Assembly (NCBI GenBank): GCA_050247895.1
Contig: JBFWTJ010000072.1
Coordinates: 1-14,666, forward strand
DNA from: CAVPEW01 sp050247895
GTDB lineage: Bacteria > Actinomycetota > Acidimicrobiia > Acidimicrobiales > VFJN01
Reading direction: 5' to 3'
Length of the DNA: 14,666 nucleotides
The notes beneath the pieces are model-generated. The model worked only from the letters and a program-made list of their open reading frames with translations, was not told where the DNA came from and searched no databases. How positions within the stretch are numbered: the stretch's first letter is position 1; every line of letters starts with the position of its first letter. A program made the translations under genes and the position numbers. Positions 8,050 through 13,740 of the stretch are shown here, one piece after another.

Positions 8050-9507
8050 ATGGCGGAACCCCGCCCCGACGGCGACGACCACGACCCGTCGGGCGTGGTG
8101 GCCGACACCCTGCGAGCCGTGCGCGACACCCAGGACCGCCCTGGGGTCCACCTCCGCCTGTTCGGGTCGAAGGTCTTCTTCCGGCTGTGGTTGGCCCAGG
8201 TCGTCAGCGGCCTGGGCGACTGGCTCGGCTTCCTGGCCCTGGTCGTGCTGGCCCAGCGGGTCAACCCGGGCGCGCCGGGGTCGTCGGTCGGGCTCGTCAT
8301 GGCGGCGCGCATCGTGCCCGGCTTCTTCTTCGCCGCCGGCGCCGGCGTGCTCATCGACCGCATGGACCGCAAGCAGGTCATGGTGGTCACCAACGGGGTC
8401 CGGGCCCTGGTCGTGGCCTCGCTGCCCTTCGTCGACTCGGTGCTGGGCCTGGTCTTCGCCTCGCTGGTCCTCGAGGTGGCCACGCTGTTCTTCACCCCGG
8501 CCAAGGAGGCCTCGGTCCCCAACCTGGTGCCGCCCGAGAACCTGACCACGGCCAACTCGCTGTCGCTGGCCGCGGCCTACGGGACCTTCCCGGTGGCCTC
8601 GGCCCTCTTCGCCGGCCTGTCCGCCCTGGCCAACTGGCTCGGGGACCTCGACCTCGTCGACGGCCTGCGGATCAGCCAGGAGTCGGTCGCCCTCTACGTC
8701 AACGCCGCCACCTACGTGGTGGCCGCGCTGGTGATCGCCACGCTGCCCATCAGCCGAGACCACATGCGGGAGCGGTCCGACGACCGCCGCATCGACCTGG
8801 GCGACGTCTTCCGCGACGTGAAGGAGGGCTGGCAGCACATCTTCCTCAACCCCGTCGTGCGGGCGGTGAACATCGGCCTGGCCACGGGGCTGATCGGCGG
8901 GGGGATGCTGGTCCCGTTGGGCCCGGTCTTCTCCAACGAGGTGCTCGACGAGGGCACCACCGGGTTCGGCATCTTCACCTTCTCCCTCGGCCTGGGCGTG
9001 GCGCTGGGCGTGGTGGCGCTGTCGGTGGTCCAGGCCCGGCTGCCCAAGGCCCGGGTGTTCGCCGGCTCGGTGATCGGCGCCGGCGCGGCCCTGCTGACCG
9101 CGGCGTCGATGTCGTCGTTGCTGCTCTCCGCGCTGTTCGTCGGCCTGATGGGCGTGTTCGCCGGCTCGGTCTACGTGCTGGGCTTCACCCTCCTGCACGA
9201 GAACGTGGGCGACGAGCTGCGAGGCCGGGTCTTCTCGGGCCTCTACACGCTGGTGCGGCTGTGCGTGCTCATCGCCTTCGCCGTGGGCGGCCCGATCTCG
9301 GACCTGCTCGACGGGCTGTCCCGCCGGTTGGTGGACCGGGAGATCCACGTCGGCACGTTCGACATCGGGGTGCCCGGCGTGCGCCTGACGCTGTGGCTGG
9401 CCGGGTTGATCATGTTCGGCGCCGGCGCTCTGGCCGCGCTGTCGCTGCGGGCCGGCGCCGCCCGCCGTTCCGCCGCGGCGGACGGGACCGGGGGGGACGT
9501 GCCGTGA
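8050..9507 (+). CDS. MFS transporter (exporter-like), tmk partner
   Basis: A 485-residue polytopic membrane protein of the major facilitator superfamily; substrate unknown. A charged cytoplasmic N-terminus of about 45 residues precedes the first membrane segment (FFRLWLAQVVSGLGDW). The MFS signature loop is GVLIDRMDRKQ near residues 99-109, and a long charged central loop (SRDHMRERSDDRR, about residues 234-246) separates the two halves. I judge 10-12 membrane segments by eye. ATG 8050 is preferred over an in-frame GTG at 8008 because the upstream codons only read through the 24-bp repeats and a -10 box sits 7 nt before 8050. Its stop overlaps the GTG start of tmk (GTGA), so the two are probably translationally coupled. 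From memory, Streptomyces has a single MFS-dTMP kinase fusion at the same place next to topA. Confidence 0.85.
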   Translation: MAEPRPDGDDHDPSGVVADTLRAVRDTQDRPGVHLRLFGSKVFFRLWLAQVVSGLGDWLGFLALVVLAQRVNPGAPGSSVGLVMAARIVPGFFFAAGAGVLIDRMDRKQVMVVTNGVRALVVASLPFVDSVLGLVFASLVLEVATLFFTPAKEASVPNLVPPENLTTANSLSLAAAYGTFPVASALFAGLSALANWLGDLDLVDGLRISQESVALYVNAATYVVAALVIATLPISRDHMRERSDDRRIDLGDVFRDVKEGWQHIFLNPVVRAVNIGLATGLIGGGMLVPLGPVFSNEVLDEGTTGFGIFTFSLGLGVALGVVALSVVQARLPKARVFAGSVIGAGAALLTAASMSSLLLSALFVGLMGVFAGSVYVLGFTLLHENVGDELRGRVFSGLYTLVRLCVLIAFAVGGPISDLLDGLSRRLVDREIHVGTFDIGVPGVRLTLWLAGLIMFGAGALAALSLRAGAARRSAAADGTGGDVP

Positions 9508-10115
9508 GGGGTCGGTTCATCGCGCTGGAGGGCGGTGAGGGGAGCGGGAAGTCGACCCAGGCCCGGCGCCTGGCCGAGCGGCTCGGGGCGACGCCGACCT
9601 TCGAGCCGGGCGACACCGAGCTGGGCCGGGCCCTGCGGACCCTGGTCCTGGACCCCGGCGGCGGGCCGATCTCGGCCCGGGCCGAGGCGCTGCTGATGGC
9701 CGCCGACCGGGCCCAGCACGTCGACCAGCTCGTCCGCCCGACCCTGGAGGCGGGGCGGGACGTGGTCACGGACCGCTACGCGGCGTCCTCGGTGGCCTAC
9801 CAGGGTCACGGCCGGGGCCTCGACCCGGCCGAGGTCGAGCACCTCTCGCACTGGGCGAGCGGCGGCCTGTGGCCGGACCTGGTCGTGCTGCTCGACGTGG
9901 ACGTCGAGGTCGCCGCCACCCGGGTGGGCGACGAGCCCGACCGGCTCGAGGCCGCCGGCGTCGAGTTCCACCGGCGGGTCCGGGCCGGGTTCCTGGCCCA
10001 GGCCGCGGCCGACCCGGGCCGCTGGGCGGTCGTGGACGCGACGGGCGACCCCGACGCGGTGGCGGGATCGGTGTGGCGGGCCGTGGTGGCCCGCTGGCCC
10101 GAGCCGGCCGGCTGA
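9504..10115 (+). CDS. tmk: Thymidylate kinase (dTMP kinase)
   Basis: A 203-residue kinase, close to the usual 205-215, that phosphorylates dTMP to dTDP with ATP in dTTP synthesis for DNA replication. Visible motifs are the P-loop GGEGSGKST (residues 10-18), the substrate motif FEPGDTELG in place of the textbook REPGGT, DRYAASSVAYQG, and the late DRLEAAGVEFHRRVR segment of the lid region. FEPG rather than REPG is a variant I associate with actinobacterial Tmk. The start is GTG 9504, overlapping the MFS stop by 4 bp, with a G-run (GGGGGGA) 6 nt upstream as ribosome site. The long open frame running leftward in this register is a shadow of the MFS gene. It lies in a topA-MFS-tmk-holB replication cluster. 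Confidence 0.95.
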   Translation: MRGRFIALEGGEGSGKSTQARRLAERLGATPTFEPGDTELGRALRTLVLDPGGGPISARAEALLMAADRAQHVDQLVRPTLEAGRDVVTDRYAASSVAYQGHGRGLDPAEVEHLSHWASGGLWPDLVVLLDVDVEVAATRVGDEPDRLEAAGVEFHRRVRAGFLAQAAADPGRWAVVDATGDPDAVAGSVWRAVVARWPEPAG

Positions 10116-10118
10116 CCA

Positions 10119-10138
10119 CCGCCGGCCCGGGCCGGCGG
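10119..10138 (+). terminator. Perfect 20-bp palindrome after tmk
   Basis: CCGCCGGC (10119-10126), CCGG, GCCGGCGG (10131-10138) form a fully self-complementary 20-bp palindrome 3 nt after the tmk stop. As RNA it can fold to an 8-bp stem with a 4-nt loop, so it may act as a terminator. As DNA its perfect dyad could instead bind a regulator of holB. No T-tract follows. Confidence 0.45.
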
Positions 10139-10148
10139 GGGCGCGTGG

Positions 10149-10154
10149 GATGAT
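10149..10154 (+). promoter_or_regulatory. Possible -10 box for holB, leaderless
   Basis: GATGAT fits the NANNNT part of the actinobacterial -10 and ends 6 nt before GTG 10161. There is no Shine-Dalgarno in the short interval. It is weaker than the TANNNT boxes elsewhere in the window and rests mainly on position. Confidence 0.3.
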
Positions 10155-10160
10155 CGGCCG

Positions 10161-11225
10161 GTGGAGGTGACCGAGGCGCCCGACGTGTGGTCCGACGTCG
10201 TCGGCCAGCCCGGCGCGGTGGCCCGCCTGGTCGCCGCGGCGGCCAGCCCCGTCCACGCCTACCTGCTGGTCGGCCCGCCCGGCTCGGGCAAGCGGGCCGC
10301 GGCCCGGGCCTTCGCCGCCCTGGTGCTCTCGGCCGACGACGGCGCGGCCGACGCCCGGCGCCACGTCGAGCTGGCCCTGTCCGAGGCCCACCCGGACCTG
10401 CGGGTGGTCGAGCCCGAGGGGGCCACGGTCCGGGTCGAGGAGGCCGAGGCCCTGATCCGGGCGGCCACCCGCTCGCCGGTCGAGGGCCGTCGCAAGGTGG
10501 TGCTGGGGCTGGGCCTGGAGGCGATCCAGCCGCCCGCGGTCGGGATGCTGCTCAAGGTGGTCGAGGAGCCGCCCGCGTCGACGGTCTTCGTGCTGACCGC
10601 GGCCGAGGTGACCCCCGAGCTGGTCACGATCGCCAGCCGGTGCGCCCTGGTCGAGCTGGCCCCCGTGGCCCCGGCGGCCATCGCCGAGCGCCTGGCCGAC
10701 GAGGGCGTCGAGCCGGGGCGGGCCGCCGCGGTGGCCGCGCTGGCCGGCGGGGACCTGGCCCGGGCCCGCCTGCTGGCCGCCGACGACCGGGTCGCGCTGC
10801 GCCACGCCTTCTACCGCGAGCTGCCCGGCCGGCTCGACGGCACCGGGGCCCGGGCGGCGGAGCTGGCCGCGGAGGTGGCGGGGCAGGTCGACAGCTCGAT
10901 GGAGGCCCTCCAGGCCCGGCTCGACGCCGAGGCGACCGAGCTGCAGGAGCGCATCGAGCGCTACGGCCAGCGGGGCAGCGGGAAGAAGGAGCTGGAGGAC
11001 CGGCACAAGCGCGAGCAGCGCCGGCACCGCACGGCCGAGCTGCGGCTGGCCCTGGCCACCCTGGCCGGCGTCTACCGGGACGCCCTGCCGACCGCGGCCC
11101 GGCCCGGCCCGATCGTGGACGCGGTGGGCCGGATCGAGGCCGCCGCCCTGGCCCTGGAGCGCAACCCCAACGAGGCGCTGCTGCTCCAGTCGCTGCTGGT
11201 CGGCCTGCCGTCCCAGCGGGCCTGA
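10161..11225 (+). CDS. holB: DNA polymerase III delta' subunit (clamp loader), zinc-module cysteines absent
   Basis: A 354-residue delta' subunit of the clamp loader that loads the beta sliding clamp at the replication fork. It starts at GTG 10161 (MEVTEAPDVWSDVVGQP). The AAA+ fold is marked by GPPGSGKR near residues 38-45, whose expected Ser/Thr after Lys is Arg, suggesting weak or no ATP hydrolysis as in other delta' proteins. The clamp-loader motif SRC is in TIASRCALV near residue 160. The region that normally holds the C-x8-C-x2-C-x2-C zinc module reads LVLSADDGAADARRHVELAL and has no cysteine, although the flanking HPD motif is kept. A basic helical stretch (KKELEDRHKREQRRHR) lies near residues 275-290, which I recall as common in actinobacterial delta'. 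It sits downstream of tmk, a frequent bacterial pairing. Confidence 0.93.
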   Translation: MEVTEAPDVWSDVVGQPGAVARLVAAAASPVHAYLLVGPPGSGKRAAARAFAALVLSADDGAADARRHVELALSEAHPDLRVVEPEGATVRVEEAEALIRAATRSPVEGRRKVVLGLGLEAIQPPAVGMLLKVVEEPPASTVFVLTAAEVTPELVTIASRCALVELAPVAPAAIAERLADEGVEPGRAAAVAALAGGDLARARLLAADDRVALRHAFYRELPGRLDGTGARAAELAAEVAGQVDSSMEALQARLDAEATELQERIERYGQRGSGKKELEDRHKREQRRHRTAELRLALATLAGVYRDALPTAARPGPIVDAVGRIEAAALALERNPNEALLLQSLLVGLPSQRA

Positions 11226-11235
11226 GCCGCTCCGG

Positions 11236-11252
11236 GAGCCCCTCGGGGGCTC
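11236..11252 (+). terminator. Hairpin after holB
   Basis: GAGCCCC (11236-11242), TCG, GGGGCTC (11246-11252) form a 7-bp stem with a 3-nt loop, starting 10 nt after the holB stop. AGCCG (11225-11229) and CGGCT (11252-11256) flank it and offer an alternative outer pairing. It lies where the tRNA promoter's -35 would be expected. Confidence 0.5.
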
Positions 11253-11255
11253 GGC

Positions 11256-11261
11256 TACGCT
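11256..11261 (+). promoter_or_regulatory. tRNA-Thr -10 box
   Basis: TACGCT ends 11 nt before the mature tRNA 5' end, predicting a leader of about 5 nt to be removed by RNase P. No -35 consensus is visible; the holB hairpin occupies that region. The hexamer is identical to that before the thiolase gene. Confidence 0.5.
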
Positions 11262-11272
11262 GACCCGCCCAC

Positions 11273-11348
11273 GCCCGAGTAGCTCAGTTGGTAGAGCATT
11301 CGACTCGTAATCGAAAGGTCAGGGGTTCGACTCCCCTCTCGGGCTCCA
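11273..11348 (+). tRNA. tRNA-Thr (anticodon CGU)
   Basis: A full cloverleaf can be folded by hand. The acceptor GCCCGAG pairs with CUCGGGC, the D arm is GCUC/GAGC with loop AGUUGGUA, and the anticodon stem is UUCGA/UCGAA. The 7-nt loop CUCGUAA gives anticodon CGU, reading the threonine codon ACG. The T arm is AGGGG/CCCCU with loop UUCGACU, the discriminator is U, and CCA is encoded at 11346-11348. Total length is 76 nt with CCA. A -10 box lies just upstream. Confidence 0.97.
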
Positions 11349-11377
11349 GGTCAGTCGTGCGGGCGTGAGGAGGCACC

Positions 11378-11581
11378 GTGGCCGGTTGGGGCGACGATCC
11401 GACGCTTGCCGAGCTGCGCAAGCTCGTCTACGAGGACGGCTGGACGCCGGTCGAGCTCACCGAGGCGCGCGACGCCGACACGGTTGTCGTGGCCCGGGAC
11501 GGCGAGCGCCGGGCGTTCAGCTCGGACCACATCGCCTTCCACCGCTTCGTCGAGGGGCTCAAGGAGGACTTCGCCCTGTAG
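11378..11581 (+). CDS. Small conserved-looking protein of unknown function (67 aa)
   Basis: I do not recognise this protein. The 67-residue product is soluble-looking and acidic, with a helical N-terminus (PTLAELRKLVYEDG), a strand-like middle (DTVVVARDGERRAF) and an aromatic C-terminal helix (HIAFHRFVEGLKEDF). It has no membrane segment, no cysteines and no known motif. It starts at GTG 11378 with the best Shine-Dalgarno in the window, GAGGAGG at 11367-11373, 4 nt before the start, which is slightly tight. It begins only 29 nt after the tRNA-Thr with no -10 box or terminator between, so it is probably expressed from the tRNA promoter. Codon use matches its neighbours. The stop lies 35 nt before the sigma-factor start. 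Alternative frames here lack ribosome sites. Confidence 0.75.
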   Translation: MAGWGDDPTLAELRKLVYEDGWTPVELTEARDADTVVVARDGERRAFSSDHIAFHRFVEGLKEDFAL

Positions 11582-11603
11582 CTCGGTGGTCGCCGCCCAC
11601 CGG

Positions 11604-11609
11604 TAGGGT
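11604..11609 (+). promoter_or_regulatory. -10 box for the sigma-factor gene, leaderless
   Basis: TAGGGT ends exactly 7 nt before GTG 11617, with no Shine-Dalgarno, so a leaderless mRNA is expected. No GGAAT-type -35 of SigR self-regulation was seen upstream, which argues that this box serves the housekeeping sigma factor. Confidence 0.5.
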
Positions 11610-11616
11610 GCCCGGC

Positions 11617-12195
11617 GTGGCCGACCAGGAGTCCTTCGCCGAGCAGGCGATGCCGTTCATGGGCTCGCTCTACTCGGCCGCGCTGCGCATGACCCGCAAC
11701 CCGGCCGACGCCGAGGACCTGGTCCAGGAGACGTACCTCAAGGCCTACCGGGGCTTCGGCGGCTTCGAGCAGGGCACCAACCTGAAGGCCTGGCTCTACC
11801 GGATCCTCACCAACACCTACATCAACCAGTACCGGTCCAAGCAGCGCCGGCCGACCGAGACCGAGCTCGACGAGGTCGAGGACATGTTCCTCTACCGCCG
11901 CCTCGGCGGCCTGGAGGCGGTCGAGGTGTCCCGCAGCGCCGAGGACGAGCTGATGGACATGTTCACCGAGGCCGAGGTCAAGGCGGCCATCGAGGACCTC
12001 CCCGAGAACTTCCGGATGGCGGTCCTGCTGGCCGACGTGGAGGGCTTCTCCTACAAGGAGATCGCCGAGATCCTCGACATCCCGATCGGCACGGTGATGA
12101 GTCGCCTCCACCGTGGAAGAAAGGGACTCGAGAAGCGGTTGTACGACTACGCCGTCACCCACAGGCTCGCCGAGCCGGCGCCCGACCGGAGCTGA
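11617..12195 (+). CDS. sigR: ECF sigma factor, SigR/SigH-like (oxidative or thiol stress)
   Basis: A 192-residue ECF-family sigma factor that directs RNA polymerase to stress promoters. Region 2 spans about residues 8-75, with LRMTRNPADAEDLVQETY (2.2) and NLKAWLYRILTNTYINQYR (2.3-2.4). Region 4 spans about residues 120-175, with LPENFRMAVLLADVEGFSY and the helix-turn-helix SYKEIAEILDIPIGTVMSRL. These stretches closely resemble Streptomyces SigR and Mycobacterium SigH as I remember them. GTG 11617 gives the family's N-terminus; the frame is open further left but overlaps the 67-codon gene with no sigma similarity. The stop is 7 nt before the RsrA-like anti-sigma gene, the usual sigma/anti-sigma operon. 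In known systems its targets include thioredoxin and mycothiol genes; none are in this window. Confidence 0.92.
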   Translation: MADQESFAEQAMPFMGSLYSAALRMTRNPADAEDLVQETYLKAYRGFGGFEQGTNLKAWLYRILTNTYINQYRSKQRRPTETELDEVEDMFLYRRLGGLEAVEVSRSAEDELMDMFTEAEVKAAIEDLPENFRMAVLLADVEGFSYKEIAEILDIPIGTVMSRLHRGRKGLEKRLYDYAVTHRLAEPAPDRS

Positions 12196-12202
12196 AGATC
12201 CC

Positions 12203-12481
12203 ATGGCAGGAACTCCCGACGACCCGCTGGGCTCGACCTCCGAGTGCGACGAGGCGCTCCACGAGCTGTACCACCTGCTCGACGGCGAGCTGACCGAGGA
12301 GCGCCGCAGCCGGATCCTGGGCCACCTCGAGCGGTGCGGGCCCTGCGCCCAGCCGTACGACTTCTACGCCGACCTGCGCCGTGTCGTGCAGGAGCGCTGC
12401 CGGGACCAGGCCCCGCCCGAGCTGCTGGCCCGGGTCCAGGCCGCGCTGGACGCCGCGGGCACGGCCGTCGCCCCCGGCTGA
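12203..12481 (+). CDS. rsrA: Zinc-binding redox-sensitive anti-sigma factor, RsrA-like
   Basis: A 92-residue ZAS-family anti-sigma factor expected to hold the preceding sigma factor inactive until thiol oxidation releases zinc. The HxxxCxxC motif is HLERCGPC, with His41, Cys45 and Cys48, and the N-terminal ligand is Cys15. The 26-residue spacing from Cys15 to His41 matches Cys11 to His37 in Streptomyces RsrA, and Cys15-Cys48 would be the trigger disulfide by analogy. A further Cys66 also has counterparts in RsrA-type proteins. ATG 12203 comes 7 nt after the sigma stop; GGAG at 12188-12191 is a weak, distant ribosome site, so translation is probably coupled. There are no membrane segments: it acts in the cytoplasm. 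The tail after about residue 70 is Ala-rich and variable. Confidence 0.9.
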   Translation: MAGTPDDPLGSTSECDEALHELYHLLDGELTEERRSRILGHLERCGPCAQPYDFYADLRRVVQERCRDQAPPELLARVQAALDAAGTAVAPG

Positions 12482-12516
12482 CGGGTCGAGGTTGCCGGGT
12501 CGCGCCGGCCGGCGCC

Positions 12517-12522
12517 TACCAT
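12517..12522 (+). promoter_or_regulatory. -10 box for the 43-aa gene, leaderless
   Basis: TACCAT ends exactly 7 nt before ATG 12530. TTGCCG at 12492-12497 is a possible -35 with a 19-bp spacer. No Shine-Dalgarno lies between the -10 and the start codon. Confidence 0.5.
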
Positions 12523-12529
12523 CGCTCCC

Positions 12530-12661
12530 ATGCTCGCAGCGCAGGTGTGGCACTTCTGGATCGCGGCGATCCTGACGCCCGTGGTCGTGCTGACGTTGGT
12601 GGCGACGATCGTCGGCTACCTGCGCAAGACCCAGTCGCCCCGCTACCCCCGGTCCGAGTAG
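12530..12661 (+). CDS. Single-pass membrane microprotein (43 aa), unknown function
   Basis: A short open frame from ATG to TAG encoding 43 residues. The N-terminus is MLAAQVWHFW, followed by one hydrophobic helix of about 20 residues (IAAILTPVVVLTLVATIVGY, residues 11-30) and a basic, proline-containing tail (LRKTQSPRYPRSE). The positive tail suggests an N-out, C-in topology by the positive-inside rule. Support comes from its own -10 box 7 nt before the ATG, a clean helix followed by a charged tail, and the tight link to the next gene, whose GTG lies 5 nt after the TAG. I do not recognise a family and assign no function. It lies between the RsrA-like anti-sigma gene and the metalloprotease, and would be missed by length-filtered gene calling. 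Confidence 0.7.
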   Translation: MLAAQVWHFWIAAILTPVVVLTLVATIVGYLRKTQSPRYPRSE

Positions 12662-12666
12662 CGATC

Positions 12667-13740
12667 GTGGCCGGCCCGGTCGACTGGCAGCTGGCCGAGC
12701 GGGTGGCGGTCCGGGTCGCCGGCCGGGAGCCGCTCGCCGAGTCGTACCTGGCCGATTCGCTCCACGCCGACTTCGCCGAGCTGACCGCCACCGCCGAGGA
12801 GCTGGTCACCCGCACGACCGGCCTGCGGTCGGCCGCCGGCCCGGCCCGGGCCCGGGTCACCGACCGGGCCGGGTGGGTCCGGGCCAACCTGGCGTCGTTC
12901 CAGCGCCTGTTCGCCCCGCTGACCGACAAGCTGGGCGAGCACATGGCGGCGGGGCCGGCCCAGGCGCTGACGTCCCGGGTCGGCGGGGCCGAGGTCGGCG
13001 CCCTCCTGGGCTGGATGGCCACACGGGTCCTGGGCCAGTACGACCTGCTGGTGGTGGAGGACTCGCCCGAGGACCAGGACGTCGTCTACTACGTCGGGCC
13101 CAACGTGCTGGCCCTGGAGAAGCGCTTCGCCTTCCCGCCCCGCGAGTTCCGCCTGTGGCTGGCCCTGCACGAGGTGACCCACCGCGCCCAGTTCACCGGC
13201 GTGCCCTGGCTGCGCGAGCACTACCTCTCGCTGGTCCGCCAGACCCTGTCGTCGGTCGATCCCGACCCCAAGCGGTTCCTGGAGGCCATCCGGCGGGCCG
13301 TCGACGAGCTGCGCCAGGGGCGGGCCGTGCTCGACGAGGGCGGCCTGGTCGCCCTGCTGGCCACCTCCGAGCAGCGCGAGGTGCTCGACCGGATCGGGGG
13401 GCTGATGAGCCTGCTGGAGGGCCACGGCGACGTCACCATGGACCGTGCCGGCGCCGAGCTGGTCCCCAGCGCGGCCCGCTTCGGGCGGGTGCTCAAGGAG
13501 CGGCGGTCCCGGGCCCGCCCGGGGGCCAAGGCGGTGCAGCGCCTGATCGGCCTCGAGGCCAAGATGAAGCAGTACGCCCAGGGCGAGCGCTTCATCCACG
13601 AGATCGAGCGGCTGGCCGGGCCCGACGCGGTCGACGCGGCCTGGGAGCGGGCCGAGAACCTGCCCAGCCTGGCCGAGATCCGGGATCCCGGCGCGTGGGT
13701 GGACCGGGTCGGGCTGACCCGGGTCCGTGCCGCGGTCTGA
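12667..13740 (+). CDS. Zinc-dependent metalloprotease-like protein, DUF2342 / F420-biosynthesis-associated family
   Basis: A 357-residue protein with a zincin signature HEVTH (His168, Glu169, His172) in LALHEVTHRAQF, and the conserved-looking stretches GQYDLLVVED and YYVGPNV before it. These fit the actinobacterial family annotated as zinc-dependent metalloprotease or 'coenzyme F420 biosynthesis-associated uncharacterized protein' (DUF2342). Its substrate is unknown, and the F420 link in the name comes from phylogenetic co-occurrence. No signal peptide or membrane helix is seen, so it is probably cytoplasmic. It starts at GTG 12667, 5 nt after the microprotein's stop, with only a weak GAG upstream; coupling is likely. 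Its end overlaps the tilS start by 14 bp. This neighbour relation with tilS recurs in actinobacteria as I recall, suggesting a conserved operon. Confidence 0.85.
   Translation: MAGPVDWQLAERVAVRVAGREPLAESYLADSLHADFAELTATAEELVTRTTGLRSAAGPARARVTDRAGWVRANLASFQRLFAPLTDKLGEHMAAGPAQALTSRVGGAEVGALLGWMATRVLGQYDLLVVEDSPEDQDVVYYVGPNVLALEKRFAFPPREFRLWLALHEVTHRAQFTGVPWLREHYLSLVRQTLSSVDPDPKRFLEAIRRAVDELRQGRAVLDEGGLVALLATSEQREVLDRIGGLMSLLEGHGDVTMDRAGAELVPSAARFGRVLKERRSRARPGAKAVQRLIGLEAKMKQYAQGERFIHEIERLAGPDAVDAAWERAENLPSLAEIRDPGAWVDRVGLTRVRAAV

Noticed and set aside
7718..8545. An Arg/Pro-rich 275-codon plus-strand frame across the topA end and MFS start
   Set aside because: It is an out-of-frame reading of the Lys/Ala tail and the MFS gene, with no ribosome site or motif.
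5197..9348. A 1383-codon minus-strand open frame opposite topA and the MFS gene
   Set aside because: Same cause: it crosses two unrelated genes and an intergenic hairpin region, has no motifs, and is rich in His, Asp, Gly and Arg as expected of an antisense shadow in GC-rich DNA.
11365..11616. N-terminal extension of the sigma factor
   Set aside because: It overlaps the 67-codon gene in another frame, is low-complexity and Arg-rich, and lies upstream of the -10 box that precedes GTG 11617.
12203..12225. GGAAC near the anti-sigma start as a SigR-type -35
   Set aside because: It lies inside the gene it would regulate, differs from GGAAT, and no GTT was matched at the required distance.
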